Below are positions 9,405 through 18,846 of a DNA stretch of 60,981 nucleotides, in pieces. Positions within the stretch are counted from its first letter, which is position 1. Each line of letters starts with the position of its first letter. The notes under the pieces were generated by a model that did no database searches, was not told where the DNA came from, and saw only the letters and a list, made by a program, of their open reading frames with translations. The translations under genes were made by a program, and so were the position numbers. Origin of the DNA: Hyphomicrobiales bacterium (GTDB taxonomy: Bacteria; Pseudomonadota; Alphaproteobacteria; Rhizobiales; Beijerinckiaceae); contig JAIYDY010000013.1 of assembly GCA_027487245.1 (NCBI GenBank), positions 1-60,981 on the forward strand, written 5' to 3'.

Positions 9405-9616
9405 GGTCTTCTGCCTAAGACAGCCGCAGGAAATCGCAACAGCTTTTCGGTTCCGATCGGGGGGGCTGTGAATCCCCGGCTGCCAGCCAGGCCGGTCATC
9501 CGGGATGGCCTGGCGGCAACAACGTCGATGGCTTGAACATCTGCCGGAGCAACAGGTTCTTGACAGTTGTTGTGTAGAAGAGCCCGCGTTCGGGTCAGGA
9601 ATGCGGGAGTTCAGAC

Positions 9617-10606
9617 ATGACAGTGCTTGTGTCAGGCGGGGCGGGCTATATCGGCGGGCACATGGTGCTGAACCTGGCTGACCGGGGTGAGCCCGTGGCC
9701 GTGCTGGACAACCTGTCGACCGGGTTTCGCTGGTCCGTGCCGCGCGAGGTGCCGCTCGTGGTGGCTGATGCCGGCGATTTCGAAGCGGTTCTGGCCGCCA
9801 TCCGCGCGCACAACGTGCGCTCCATCATCCATTTCGCGGCGCGCATCGTGGTGCCGGAATCGATGGCCGATCCGCTTGGCTATTATCTGGCCAACACCGT
9901 CAAGACACGCACGCTGATTGCGGCAGCCGTGGCTGGCGGGGTCAAGGAATTCATTTTCTCGTCGACAGCCGCGGTCTACGGCGAAGCGTCGCTGGAGCCC
10001 TTGTCAGAAAGCCATGCGCCGATGCCGGTGTCGCCCTACGGCACGTCGAAGTGGATGAGCGAGATGATGCTGCGCGATGCAGCCGCTGCCCATGGCTTCC
10101 GCTATGCCGTCCTGCGATACTTCAACGTGGCAGGGGCTGATCCGAGGGGACGTTATGGCCAATCCTCGCCGGCGGCGACACACCTGATCAAGGTGGCGTC
10201 ACAGGCGGCGCTCGGACAGCGCAGCCACATGGAAGTGTTCGGCCAGGACTATCCGACGCCGGATGGAACCTGCGTGCGTGACTACATCCATGTCAGCGAT
10301 CTGGCGGAAGCGCACTGGTCGGCGCTGAGCCATCTGCGTTCCGGCGGTGCCAGCGTGCTGGTCAATGCCGGCTATGGCAAGGGATACTCGGTCCGGCAGG
10401 TGATCGACACGATCCGCAATCTTTCCGGTGTCGATTTCGAGGTCAGGCAAGGGCCGCGCCGGCCCGGCGATCCGGCCTCGATTGTGGCCAATGCCGACAA
10501 GTTGCGTCATGATCTCGGCTGGCAGCCGAAGCTCGACAATCTTGCCACCATCATCGGGCATGCGCTCGACTGGGAGCGCGAGATGGTGCGCCGCGCCGGC
10601 ACCTGA
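9617..10606 (+). CDS. galE: UDP-glucose 4-epimerase
   Basis: GalE interconverts UDP-glucose and UDP-galactose with tightly bound NAD. The 329-residue extended SDR has GGAGYIGGHM (7-16), FSSTAAVYG (114-122) with the catalytic Ser/Thr, YGTSK (141-145) with the catalytic Tyr and Lys, and LRYFNVAGADP. The tail RRPGDPASIVANADKLRHDLGW is typical of GalE. GGGAG lies 8 bases before the ATG. It is divergent from the rhamnose operon, and together they suggest surface polysaccharide precursor supply. No glycosyltransferase or polymerase genes are nearby. Confidence 0.95.
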   Translation: MTVLVSGGAGYIGGHMVLNLADRGEPVAVLDNLSTGFRWSVPREVPLVVADAGDFEAVLAAIRAHNVRSIIHFAARIVVPESMADPLGYYLANTVKTRTLIAAAVAGGVKEFIFSSTAAVYGEASLEPLSESHAPMPVSPYGTSKWMSEMMLRDAAAAHGFRYAVLRYFNVAGADPRGRYGQSSPAATHLIKVASQAALGQRSHMEVFGQDYPTPDGTCVRDYIHVSDLAEAHWSALSHLRSGGASVLVNAGYGKGYSVRQVIDTIRNLSGVDFEVRQGPRRPGDPASIVANADKLRHDLGWQPKLDNLATIIGHALDWEREMVRRAGT

Positions 10607-10686
10607 GGGCCACGCAGCTGCGACGGCAGCGCCCGTTGTCAGGGCAGGGTGCCTTGACTAGCCTTCGCATCGTTCGACGCATTTTC

Positions 10687-10710
10687 CCGGATCGCTTATC
10701 GGCGATCCGG
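10687..10710. promoter_or_regulatory. Inverted repeat upstream of modA
   Basis: Perfect 9-bp arms CCGGATCGC (10687-10695) and GCGATCCGG (10702-10710) flank a 6-base loop. The repeat ends about 30 bases before the modA ATG and about 80 bases after galE. No T-run follows, so an operator or a leader stem-loop is more likely than a terminator. It does not match the ModE box consensus that I know, so the regulator is not assigned. Confidence 0.4.
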
Positions 10711-10739
10711 AGCAGTGCCGATTGCAACCGGAGTGGCCG

Positions 10740-11549
10740 ATGCCACCTCTCAAGACCATGCCAAGCCGGCGTCATGCGCTGCTGATGGCCGGCTCTGCGG
10801 CCGTGCTCGCCTGCGGCGGGACCGCTCTCGGCCAGACGCGCCCGGCCTCTGTGCCCCGCGTGGCCGCTGCCTCCGACCTCAAGTTCGCACTCGACGAGAT
10901 CATTGGCGCATTCCGGCAGGAAACGGGGCTGGAGATCATCCCGGTCTATGGGTCATCCGGCAATTTCCGCCGACAGATCGCCCAGGGAGCGCCGTTCGAG
11001 ATGTTCATGTCAGCGGACGAGGATTTCGTTTTCCAGCTGGCGGACGGGGGCCTGACGCGCGATCGCGGCGCGCTCTATGGCATCGGCCGCATCGTGCTGC
11101 TGGCACCACACGCTTCGCCGCTGGCGGTCGACGAAGGGCTGCAAGGGCTGAAGGCTGCGCTGGCGGACGGACGCATCAGGCGGTTTGCCATCGCCAATCC
11201 CGAGCATGCTCCCTATGGCCGTGCGGCGGAGGAAGCGCTGCGCCATGCCGGCCTGTGGGAGGCGATCCGGCCCCGGCTGGTGCTCGGCGAGAATGTCAGC
11301 CAGGCGGCGCAGTTTGCCCTGAGCGGGTCGACCGAGGGCGGAATCGTGGCGCTGTCGCTGGTCAAGGCCCCGCAATTGGCTGAGGCCGGTCGGCATGCGC
11401 TGATTGCCGCCGAATGGCACAGGCCGCTGGCCCAGCGCATGGTGCTGCTGAAGCAGGCCGGAGAGGCTGCGGCGCTCTTCCATGCCTACCTGCAGGGTCC
11501 ATCGGCGCGGGTCTTGCTGGAGCGCTACGGCTTTTCGCTGCCGCGATAG
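10740..11549 (+). CDS. modA: Molybdate ABC transporter, periplasmic binding protein
   Basis: ModA captures molybdate or tungstate in the periplasm for ModBC. The 269-residue product has an N-terminal export signal with twin arginines (SRRHALLMAGSAAVLACGG), so Tat export is possible. The mature part has the ModA pattern VAAASDLKFALDEI, then PVYGSSGNFRRQIAQGAPFEMFMSADE (oxyanion-binding serines), and IANPEHAPYGRAAEEAL. GGAG lies 6 bases before the ATG at 10740; a TTG 18 bases earlier is less likely. It is followed by modB after 81 bases, with modC overlapping modB. Confidence 0.93.
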   Translation: MPPLKTMPSRRHALLMAGSAAVLACGGTALGQTRPASVPRVAAASDLKFALDEIIGAFRQETGLEIIPVYGSSGNFRRQIAQGAPFEMFMSADEDFVFQLADGGLTRDRGALYGIGRIVLLAPHASPLAVDEGLQGLKAALADGRIRRFAIANPEHAPYGRAAEEALRHAGLWEAIRPRLVLGENVSQAAQFALSGSTEGGIVALSLVKAPQLAEAGRHALIAAEWHRPLAQRMVLLKQAGEAAALFHAYLQGPSARVLLERYGFSLPR

Positions 11550-11630
11550 CAGGCAGGCAGCCCGCCGTTCCGGCGGCTGGCACGCAATCTTTCGTTGTCT
11601 TTCTCTCGCCGACTTGCCAGACCGGGTCAC

Positions 11631-12299
11631 ATGGACTGGATTGCTCTTGCCCTCTCACTCAGGCTGGCCGCGCTGACGGTGCTGATCCTGATGCCGGTCG
11701 GCATCTGGATCGGGCGCTGGCTGGCCTTCAGTGATTTCCGGGGCAAAGGGGTGGTCGAAGCGGCGCTGGCTCTGCCGCTGGTGCTGCCGCCCACCGTGAT
11801 CGGTTATTATCTGCTGGTCGGGTTTGGCGTCGCATCGCCGATCGGCGAGGTGTGGTTCAGGCTGTTCGGTCGCGGTCTGGTGTTCAGCTTCGAGGGGCTG
11901 CTGCTGGCCTCGGTCATCGTCAACCTGCCCTTTGCGATCCAGCCCATGCAGCGGGCCTTCGAGGCGATTCCGCGCGATGTGCGCGAGGCGGGCGCTGTCT
12001 CCGGCCTTTCGCCTTGGCAGGTGCTGGCGCGGATCGACCTGCCGCTGGCCTGGCCCGGCATCGTCACCGGGCTGGTGCTGACTTTCGCGCACACGCTTGG
12101 CGAGTTCGGTGTCGTGCTGATGGTTGGCGGCTCGATTCCCGGCGAGACACGCACGGTGGCAATTGCCATCTACGACCGCGTGCAGGCGTTCGACAATGCC
12201 GGCGCCGGCGCGATGTCGCTGCTGCTGCTGGCGCTGTCGCTGCTTGCTCTCAGCATCACCTACGGGCTCTCGGCGCGGGTCGGCAAACGCCATGGCTGA
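11631..12299 (+). CDS. modB: Molybdate ABC transporter permease
   Basis: ModB forms the homodimeric membrane channel of the molybdate importer. The 222-residue product has five to six hydrophobic helices and the ModB segment ALALPLVLPPTVIGYYLL. The ATPase-contacting EAA loop is EAGAVSGLSPWQVLARIDLP. Near the C-terminus FAHTLGEFGVVLMVGGSIPG is nearly invariant in ModB. The ATG at 11631 (MDWIAL) matches the usual family start; a longer open frame upstream would add an unlikely arginine-rich stretch. The last 8 bases overlap the start of modC. Confidence 0.95.
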   Translation: MDWIALALSLRLAALTVLILMPVGIWIGRWLAFSDFRGKGVVEAALALPLVLPPTVIGYYLLVGFGVASPIGEVWFRLFGRGLVFSFEGLLLASVIVNLPFAIQPMQRAFEAIPRDVREAGAVSGLSPWQVLARIDLPLAWPGIVTGLVLTFAHTLGEFGVVLMVGGSIPGETRTVAIAIYDRVQAFDNAGAGAMSLLLLALSLLALSITYGLSARVGKRHG

Positions 12300-13401
12300 T
12301 GCTGCGCTCTCGATCAGCCTTCGCCAGTCCGGGCCGATTCCGCTCGATGCCAGCATCAGCTCGGATGCGGGCTCGGTTATGGCGCTGGTCGGCCCCTCCG
12401 GCAGTGGCAAGACCACGATCCTGAGGACTGTCGCCGGGCTCTACCGGCCCCGCCATGGCCGCGTGGTCGTCAACGGGCAGGTCTGGCTCGACACCGAACG
12501 CGGCATCGATGTGCCACCGCATCTGCGCCGCGTTGGGCTGGTATTCCAGAATTATGCCCTGTTTCCGCACATGACCGCGCTGGCAAACGTCATGACCGCG
12601 CTTGGGCATCTGCCGGCAGAGGCGCGGCGGTCGCGGGCGCTGGCCTTGCTGGACCGTGTCAATCTCGCCGGTTTCGAGGGGCGCAAGCCAGCTGCGCTGT
12701 CGGGGGGGCAACAGCAGCGGGTGGCCGTGGCACGGGCCCTGGCGCGCGACCCGGACGTGCTCTTGCTGGATGAGCCGTTCTCGGCGGTCGACAAGGTGAC
12801 GCGCCAGCGGCTCTATGTCGAGTTGCGCGAACTGACCCTGAGCCTCGCGCTGCCCATCCTGTTCGTGACGCATGACTTCGACGAAGCGGCGCGCGTGGCC
12901 GGGCGCATGTGCCTGATCGACCAGGGGCGGGTGATCCAGACCGGCACGCCGCGCGAGGTTCTCGCCCGCCCGGCCAGCGTGCGCGCGGCCGCGCTGGTCG
13001 ACCTCAAGAACGTGTTTTCGGCTCGGGTCAGCCGCGCGGACCCATCGCGGATCTGGCTCGACTGGGCGGGGCGCAGCATCGAAGCGCATGCGCCCGAGGG
13101 CTTTTCCGGAATCGCGCCGGGTCAGGCCGTGTCATGGGCCATCCCCGCGACACAGGTGCTGATCAGCCGGACCGATATGACCGTCGCCGATGAGACGCCG
13201 AACCGTTTCGCGGCCATGATCAGCGATCTGGTGCACCTGAGCGAGAGTGTTTCGGTCAAGGTCAGGCTGGACGGGCCGGACAGGCCCGAATTGTCAATGA
13301 CCTTGCCGGCGCACTATGCACGGCGAACCGGGCTGGTGGCCGGCTCGGCCGTGACGATTGCGCTGATGCCCGATGGCATCCACCTGATGATGGATGCCTG
13401 A
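12292..13401 (+). CDS. modC: Molybdate ABC transporter ATP-binding protein
   Basis: ModC is the ATPase of the molybdate importer. The 369-residue product has Walker A GPSGSGKTT (34-42), Q-loop VGLVFQNYALFPHMT, signature LSGGQQQRVAVARAL, Walker B DVLLLDEPFSAVD and the switch His in FVTHDFDEA. The C-terminal 130 residues form a TOBE/Mop-like domain (NRFAAMISDLVHLSESVSVKVRL) that can bind molybdate and inhibit transport. The ATG overlaps the modB gene by 8 bases. It is convergent with bioY after 5 bases. Confidence 0.95.
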   Translation: MADAALSISLRQSGPIPLDASISSDAGSVMALVGPSGSGKTTILRTVAGLYRPRHGRVVVNGQVWLDTERGIDVPPHLRRVGLVFQNYALFPHMTALANVMTALGHLPAEARRSRALALLDRVNLAGFEGRKPAALSGGQQQRVAVARALARDPDVLLLDEPFSAVDKVTRQRLYVELRELTLSLALPILFVTHDFDEAARVAGRMCLIDQGRVIQTGTPREVLARPASVRAAALVDLKNVFSARVSRADPSRIWLDWAGRSIEAHAPEGFSGIAPGQAVSWAIPATQVLISRTDMTVADETPNRFAAMISDLVHLSESVSVKVRLDGPDRPELSMTLPAHYARRTGLVAGSAVTIALMPDGIHLMMDA

Positions 13402-13406
13402 GCCCG

Positions 13407-14030
13407 TCAGCGGCGGCGGAGCGCTGTCCAGCCGGCAGCAACCAGCGCCGTCGCCAGCGCCACCTTGACCAGCGAGCCGAGCGCGAAGGGCTGCACGCCG
13501 ACGGCGAAGGCGCGCTCAAGGCCGATGCCGGTGGCGCCACTGGCCAGTTGCGCCAGATAGGCGAGCCAGAGCATCCCGAGGCCAAGGATCAGCCCATGGG
13601 CCAGCGCCATGCCCGATGCGACGCGCACCAGCGAGGCCCCGCGCCGGGCGAAGACGCCCGCCACCCAGGCCGCCGGGATAAACGAGAGCAGGAAGCCGCC
13701 GGTGGTGCCGAGGAAATAGGCCGGTCCGGCGGCGCCGGGCATGGCGAAGACGGGGAGCCCGGCAAGGCCCTGGCCAAGATACAGAGCGACGGTTGCCGCG
13801 CCGAGGCGCGGGCCGAGGGCGGCTCCGAGGAACAGGACCACGAAGCTCTGCATGGTCATCGGCACCGGCCACATCGGTACCTGGACCTTGGCCGAGATGA
13901 TCAGCAGCAACGAGCCGGCCATGGCCAGTACAAGGCTGCGCAGCGGTGCCGACAGCCCGTCAAGAAGCCTTGGAAAGGCTGCGTCGAACAAGGTGGGGGC
14001 GGGCGCGGTGCGCAGGGTGGCTTCGGCCAT
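13407..14030 (-). CDS. bioY: Biotin transporter substrate-binding subunit BioY
   Basis: BioY is the biotin-binding S-component of an ECF transporter; some BioY proteins transport alone. The 207-residue membrane protein has the signature GSLLLIISAKVQVPMWPVPMT, then LYLGQGLAGLPVFA and GPAYFLGTTGGFLLSF, and a late GVQPFALGSLVKVALA. The ATG at 14030 is preceded by GAGG with an 8-base spacer, better than the ATG 24 bases upstream. No bioM or bioN gene is adjacent, so it is either solitary or shares an energising module encoded elsewhere. No clear BioR box was found in the short divergent region. Confidence 0.93.
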   Translation of the reverse strand: MAEATLRTAPAPTLFDAAFPRLLDGLSAPLRSLVLAMAGSLLLIISAKVQVPMWPVPMTMQSFVVLFLGAALGPRLGAATVALYLGQGLAGLPVFAMPGAAGPAYFLGTTGGFLLSFIPAAWVAGVFARRGASLVRVASGMALAHGLILGLGMLWLAYLAQLASGATGIGLERAFAVGVQPFALGSLVKVALATALVAAGWTALRRR

Positions 14031-14123
14031 CAGTATATCCTCGTGAGTTGGCATTCAAAGTCGAGAAAAGGCTGTATATGAGGTCGCCGGAGTGCTCACA
14101 AGCCGAAAGCAGGCACCACTCCA

Positions 14124-15053
14124 ATGGAAAGCGGCCGCATGGCGGATGACCTGAGTTTCGACCGGAACATGGATACGGAAGCAGGCCGCGTGGTGGCTGT
14201 TTCGCCGCTTGTCCGGCGCGTGGTGGCACCCAACCCGGGGCCGTTCACCTTCACAGGCACCTGCACCTACATCATCGGCCACGGCACCGTGGCTGTGCTC
14301 GATCCGGGGCCGGATTCGCCGGCCCACCTTGCCATCCTCGCTGAGGCGCTGGCAGGGGAGAGCGTGAGCCACATCGTGGTATCGCACACGCACCGCGACC
14401 ATTCGCCCGGCGTACCGGCGCTGAAGGCGCTGACGGGAGCCGTGGTCGTTGGCTGCGGGCCGCATCGGCGGGCGCGCGATCTGGCGCTGGGCGAAATCAG
14501 CCCGCTCGATGCGTCGGTTGACCTTGCCTATGCGCCCGATCTGGCCATGGCCGAGGGGGACGCGATCAGCGGGCCAGGCTGGACGCTGGGTGCCGTCGAG
14601 ACGCCGGGGCATACCGCCAACCATCTGGCTTTCAGCCTGCGGGAGGAAAAGGCGCTGATGTCGGCCGATCATGTGATGGCATGGTCAACCAGCATCGTTG
14701 CGCCGCCTGACGGCTCGATGGCCGATTTCATGGCGTCGCTGGAAAAGCTGAAGGGCCGGGACGAGGGCGTCTACTGGCCGGGCCATGGCGGGCCCGTGCG
14801 CGACCCGAACCGTTTCGTCCGGGCCCTGATCAGCCATCGCCGCCTGCGCGAGGCGAGCATCCTGTCGCGGGTGCGCCAAGGCGACAGGCTGATCGCCGCC
14901 ATCGTGGCGCGGGTCTATGAAGGGCTGCCGCCGGCGCTGGTCGGGGCGGCGGCGCTGTCCACGTTCGCGCATCTCGAAGATCTGGTGCAGCGCGGCCTTG
15001 TCCGCTGCCCGTCCGGCGCACCGGCCCTGGATGCGGTGTTCGAGCCGGCCTGA
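14124..15053 (+). CDS. MBL-fold metallo-hydrolase (LACTB2-like)
   Basis: A 309-residue metallo-beta-lactamase-fold hydrolase. The metal-binding motif SHTHRDHSPG (His88, His90, Asp92, His93) is intact; a further His lies in ETPGHTANHL, an Asp in LMSADHVM and a His in YWPGHGGPV. A C-terminal winged-helix-like region (about 245-300, YEGLPPALVGAAALSTFAHLEDLVQRG) matches the LACTB2/RNase-like group of the fold. The substrate is not known. ATG 14124 and ATG 14139 (MADDLS) are both possible; the latter has GGAAAG upstream. The gene is divergent from bioY and convergent with the DUF1499 gene. Confidence 0.85.
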   Translation: MESGRMADDLSFDRNMDTEAGRVVAVSPLVRRVVAPNPGPFTFTGTCTYIIGHGTVAVLDPGPDSPAHLAILAEALAGESVSHIVVSHTHRDHSPGVPALKALTGAVVVGCGPHRRARDLALGEISPLDASVDLAYAPDLAMAEGDAISGPGWTLGAVETPGHTANHLAFSLREEKALMSADHVMAWSTSIVAPPDGSMADFMASLEKLKGRDEGVYWPGHGGPVRDPNRFVRALISHRRLREASILSRVRQGDRLIAAIVARVYEGLPPALVGAAALSTFAHLEDLVQRGLVRCPSGAPALDAVFEPA

Positions 15054-15058
15054 GCCGC

Positions 15059-15829
15059 TCAGCGCACCAGCAGCAGTTGCACCTCGTCGCGGAAGGACTG
15101 GATGCGCCTTGCATTGGTGCCGAGATCGTGCCGGCCCAGCCGCGAGACCGAGCGCACATCGATGCGCGAGCCATCGACGCGGGGCCTGATGCGGATCGTC
15201 ACATCATCGGCAAAGCGCAGGATGCGGGTGGTGGCGATGGCATCGATGCGTCCGGCACCTGTCCGCCCACCGGGAACTGTGCCCTCGATCACCTGCCAGC
15301 CCATGTTGCGGGCTGCGGTCAACGCTGTCTCGAAGGCCTCTTCCGCCGGCAATTCCGTGATGATCGGAATGATGCGCTGGTAAGCCTCGCGCTGCGGCTG
15401 TCGGCTTTCGCGGGGACGCTCGGGCGGTACCAGCCCGCCGCGCGCCGCCAGCGCCGCCCGCGAGCGCGAGAAGGCCGGCGGATCGTCGATGTCGGTGGTG
15501 ATGTCGTTGAGTGCCGGCAGCCGTGCCAGTTGCAGCAGCATGGTTGCAGGGGCCGCCAGAATGCCAAGGCAGAGCATGATCGCCATGCTGACACGCCCGA
15601 CGCCCCTGAGCCCATGGTTCCAGATCATGACGCCGCCGACCAGCGCCACCAGAATGGAGAGCACTGCCAGCGCAAAGCCGGAGCCTAGCGCCGCAAGCCC
15701 CGGCAGGCCCTGCTGGCCGCCGCGCACCAGAAGCGCGCCATAGAGCGTCACGACCACGGCAAACAGCGCCATCCGGACCGACCAGATCGCGGCGCGTGAC
15801 GGGGGCTGTTCGAGAACGAGGCGGCGCAT
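15059..15829 (-). CDS. DUF1499 family membrane protein
   Basis: A 256-residue protein with three N-terminal membrane helices (about 19-38, 43-68 and 78-100). A soluble C-terminal domain of the DUF1499 type follows. The conserved region includes LPALNDITTDIDDPPAF and the closing strand pattern IDVRSVSRLGRHDLGTNARRIQSFRDEV, both recognisable in this family. Function is unknown; DUF1499 proteins are widespread in alphaproteobacteria. It is convergent with the metallo-hydrolase gene (5-base gap) and its start faces the EamA gene region. Confidence 0.85.
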   Translation of the reverse strand: MRRLVLEQPPSRAAIWSVRMALFAVVVTLYGALLVRGGQQGLPGLAALGSGFALAVLSILVALVGGVMIWNHGLRGVGRVSMAIMLCLGILAAPATMLLQLARLPALNDITTDIDDPPAFSRSRAALAARGGLVPPERPRESRQPQREAYQRIIPIITELPAEEAFETALTAARNMGWQVIEGTVPGGRTGAGRIDAIATTRILRFADDVTIRIRPRVDGSRIDVRSVSRLGRHDLGTNARRIQSFRDEVQLLLVR

Positions 15830-15984
15830 GACCGGGTTTTAGCGCGTCGAGTCGCGCCATGCCATCGTCAAATCCAACGACCGTGCCCTCCTGGCGATCG
15901 CCGCCTGCCGGAAATCGGGTGGTTCGAACAAGGAGGTGGCGATATGGCTCAGCGACAGACCGACCGAGTCGGATTGGAAATCAG

Positions 15985-16929
15985 ATGACCACTCCATCGC
16001 CCGTGAACAGACCCATGTCATCGCTTGAATGGGCCATGCTGCTCGGTTTGTCGGTGCTGTGGGGTGGATCGTTCTTCTTCGTTGGCGTGGCCGTCAAGGA
16101 GTTGCCGACGCTGACAATTGTGACGGTGCGCGCGCTGCTGGCAGCTTTGATCCTGCTGGCGGTGCTCAAGGCCGGCGGCATTGCGATCCCGACCAGCGGC
16201 AAGGTCTGGGTGGCATTCTTCGTCATGGGTTTTCTCAACAACGTCGTGCCTCACACCCTGATCGTCTGGGGACAGGGGCATGTTGCATCCGGTGTTGCAT
16301 CGATCCTGAATGCGACGACGCCGCTGTTCACGGTGATTGTTGCGCATCTGCTCACGGCAGACGAGAAAATGACCGGCAACCGGCTGGCCGGTGTCGTGGT
16401 CGGCCTTGCCGGGGTTGCGGTCATGATCGGGGCGGACGTGCTGCACGCGTTCGGGATTGGCATTGTCGCTCAACTCGCCTGTCTTGGCGCAGCACTGTCC
16501 TATGGCTTTGCCGGTGTTTACGGGCGCAGGTTCCGGGCGATGGGGGTCTCGCCGATGGCCACGGCGATGGGACAGGTCGCTGCCTCAAGCGTGATGTTGT
16601 TGCCTGTCGTGCTGCTGGTTGACAGGCCATGGCTTCTGCCCATGCCGAGCGGTCAGGCTCTTGCCGCCATGGTTGGCCTTGCTGCCCTGTCCACAGCGTT
16701 CGCCTATGTGCTCTTCTTCCGGATCCTGGCCAGCGCCGGTGCCACCAACATCGCGCTGGTGACCTTTCTGATCCCTGTCAGTGCGATCATGCTTGGCATC
16801 CTGTTCCTCGGCGAGGTGCTGCTGCTGCGGCACCTCGTCGGCATGGTGATGATCGGCGCAGGGCTGGCGGCCATCGACGGACGGTTGTGGAAACGCCTGC
16901 GCGGCCTCTGGGTCAGGTGGTCTGCCTGA
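15985..16929 (+). CDS. EamA/DMT-superfamily transporter (RhaT-like)
   Basis: A 314-residue inner-membrane protein of the drug/metabolite transporter superfamily with two EamA repeats and about ten helices. Diagnostic segments are LLGLSVLWGGSFFFVGVAVK near the N-terminus, SILNATTPLFTVIVAHLL closing repeat one, and STAFAYVLFFRILASAGAT with VTFLIPVSAIMLGILFLGE in repeat two. It probably exports a small metabolite, but the substrate cannot be assigned. The ATG at 15985 has GGAAA upstream; ATG 16015 (MSSLEW) is an alternative. It is convergent with the acyl-CoA ligase. Confidence 0.9.
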   Translation: MTTPSPVNRPMSSLEWAMLLGLSVLWGGSFFFVGVAVKELPTLTIVTVRALLAALILLAVLKAGGIAIPTSGKVWVAFFVMGFLNNVVPHTLIVWGQGHVASGVASILNATTPLFTVIVAHLLTADEKMTGNRLAGVVVGLAGVAVMIGADVLHAFGIGIVAQLACLGAALSYGFAGVYGRRFRAMGVSPMATAMGQVAASSVMLLPVVLLVDRPWLLPMPSGQALAAMVGLAALSTAFAYVLFFRILASAGATNIALVTFLIPVSAIMLGILFLGEVLLLRHLVGMVMIGAGLAAIDGRLWKRLRGLWVRWSA

Positions 16930-16983
16930 TGCTGTCGTGATGGTCTCGTGTCCAGCCGTTGCTGACCGCCTGGCCTGAGGCCC

Positions 16984-18609
16984 TCAGACCCCGAACCTGT
17001 AGTCCCTGAACATCTCGCGCAGCGCGGTTTTCTGGATCTTGCCGGTGGCGGTGTGCGGAATGGCATCGACCAGTTCCACTGCATCGGGCAACCACCACTT
17101 GGCGATTCTGCCGGTCATGAAGGCCATGAGGTCGTCATGACCTGGCGCCCGGCCGGGCTTGGGCACGATCACCAGCAGCGGCCGCTCGTCCCATTTGGGA
17201 TGGGCAATGCCAATGACGGCGGCTTCGGCCACATCCGGATGGCCCATGGCGAGGTTCTCGAGTTCGATCGACGAAATCCATTCGCCACCGGACTTGATCA
17301 CATCCTTGGCGCGGTCGGTGATGGCCATGTAGCCGTTGGCATCGATCGTCGCGACATCGCCGGTGTCGAAAAAGCCTTCCTCATCGAGGATGTCGCCGCC
17401 ATCGCCGTTCATGTAGCGGCCTGCGACGGCCGGGCCGCGCACCTTGAGCCGGCCAAACGTGCGGCCATCCCACGGCAGCCGGTGCCCCTCATCGTCGGTG
17501 ATCTTCATCTCGACTGTGAAGGGCGGATGTCCCTGCTTCATCTTGAGGTCGAGCAGGGCTTCCCCCGAGATGCCATCGGTGGCCGGCTTGAGGGAGCAGA
17601 ACGAGCCGAGCGGGCTCATCTCGGTCATGCCCCAAGCGTGGGCAACGGTCACGCCATAGCGGGTTTCGAAGGCCTCCGTCATGGCGCGGGGGCAGGCCGA
17701 GCCGCCGATCACCACGCGTTTGAGCGAACTCAGCCCGCCGCCGGTCGCATCCAGATGCTGGAGCAGGCCGAGCCAGACGGTCGGCACGGCTGCCGTGATG
17801 CTGACCTGCTCGTTCTCCAGCAGCGCATGCAGCGAGGGACCATCGAGCTTCGGGCCGGGCAGCACCAGCTTGGCCCCGGTCATCGGCGCGGAAAAGGCAA
17901 GCGACCAGCCATTGGCATGGAACAGCGGCACCACGGGCATGACCGCATCGCGCGAGGACAGGCCGAGGAAATCGGGGGCGCACGCCGCCATGGCATGCAG
18001 CATGTTCGAGCGGTGCGAATACAGCACGCCCTTGGGGTTGCCGGTGGTGCCGGAGGTGTAGCACAGGCCGGCGGCGCTCTGCTCGGGCAGGTCGACCCAG
18101 GCCATGTCGCCATCCGCCGACGCCAGCCAGCTTTCCATGTCGATGGCCCCGCGCAGGGACGTCTCGGGCATGTGGGCCGGATCGGTCATGATGATGAAAC
18201 GCTCGACAGCTGGCAGGCGCTCCTGGAGCCGTTCCACGAGGCCGACGAAGGTCAGGTCAAGGAAGATCAGCCGATCGCCGGCGTGGTTGACGATCCAGGC
18301 GATCTGATCCTCGAACAGGCGGGGATTGAGCGTGTGGTAGATCGCACCTATGCCAGTGATGCCATACCACAGTTCGAGATGCCGGTCGGTGTTCCAGGCC
18401 AGCGTGCCGATCCGGTCGCCGAGCCTGATGCCATCCCGCGCCAATTGCTGGGCGATGCGGAGCGCGCGGCTCCGTGTCCGCGCATAGTCTGACCGTCTGA
18501 TCGTGCCTTCGGTGCCGCGGCTGACGATCTCGCGGCTGCCATGCTGGATGGCGGCGTGGTCGATGATGCGGTGGATCAGCAAGGACCAGTCCTGCATCAG
18601 GCCAAGCAT
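16984..18609 (-). CDS. Medium-chain acyl-CoA ligase, DmdB/AlkK-like
   Basis: A 541-residue ANL-superfamily enzyme forming acyl-CoA through an acyl-adenylate. The AMP-binding loop [12 protein letters not shown], the [10 protein letters not shown] motif and the hinge [20 protein letters not shown] are present. The C-terminal catalytic Lys in [13 protein letters not shown] is also present. The N-terminus [20 protein letters not shown] is the pattern seen in proteins annotated as 3-(methylthio)propionyl-CoA ligase (DmdB) or fatty acyl-CoA ligase. The ATG has GGGAGG with a 5-base spacer. It is divergent from a MarR regulator, a likely controller. The true substrate (fatty acid or methylthiopropionate) cannot be settled from the sequence. 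Confidence 0.88.
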   Translation of the reverse strand: MLGLMQDWSLLIHRIIDHAAIQHGSREIVSRGTEGTIRRSDYARTRSRALRIAQQLARDGIRLGDRIGTLAWNTDRHLELWYGITGIGAIYHTLNPRLFEDQIAWIVNHAGDRLIFLDLTFVGLVERLQERLPAVERFIIMTDPAHMPETSLRGAIDMESWLASADGDMAWVDLPEQSAAGLCYTSGTTGNPKGVLYSHRSNMLHAMAACAPDFLGLSSRDAVMPVVPLFHANGWSLAFSAPMTGAKLVLPGPKLDGPSLHALLENEQVSITAAVPTVWLGLLQHLDATGGGLSSLKRVVIGGSACPRAMTEAFETRYGVTVAHAWGMTEMSPLGSFCSLKPATDGISGEALLDLKMKQGHPPFTVEMKITDDEGHRLPWDGRTFGRLKVRGPAVAGRYMNGDGGDILDEEGFFDTGDVATIDANGYMAITDRAKDVIKSGGEWISSIELENLAMGHPDVAEAAVIGIAHPKWDERPLLVIVPKPGRAPGHDDLMAFMTGRIAKWWLPDAVELVDAIPHTATGKIQKTALREMFRDYRFGV

Positions 18610-18794
18610 GGGCGCCTCCCGGGCCAGGGCCACTTTGCGGGCCTCGTGGGGCTTCGGTGCGCCAGCGCTCCGAGCCGATGGTGCATGATAGCGCATTCGC
18701 GGCTGCTGCACAGAGCCCGGCTGGCAGTTCGGCACCAGCCTTGCCTGGACAGTGTCGGGGAATCTCCTCCTTCACGAGGGCTGGTGCGAGACGG

Positions 18795-18812
18795 TCAACC
18801 TCTGATAGTTGA
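18795..18812. promoter_or_regulatory. Possible MarR operator in the ligase/marR divergent region
   Basis: The inverted repeat TCAAC-ctctgata-GTTGA lies 35-52 bases before the MarR start and about 190 bases before the ligase start. MarR proteins usually bind short palindromes in such divergent regions and repress both directions. The arms are only 5 bp, so the call rests mainly on position. Confidence 0.25.
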
Positions 18813-18846
18813 GACCTGAACGGCAACCACATGGACAATCAGGGCA

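Noticed and set aside
5957..10606. A complete surface polysaccharide locus
   Set aside because: Only precursor genes (rfbCBDA and galE) are present; no glycosyltransferase, flippase or polymerase is nearby, so the polymer cannot be inferred from here.
16975..16987. Palindrome CTGAGG-c-CCTCAG as a bidirectional terminator between the EamA and ligase genes
   Set aside because: The arms are only 6 bp, there is no T-run on either side, and it overlaps the ligase stop codon.
17053..18492. A 479-codon plus-strand open frame opposite the acyl-CoA ligase
   Set aside because: This is the complement of the ligase coding frame in GC-rich DNA; there is no ribosome binding site and the composition is Gly/His/Arg-biased.
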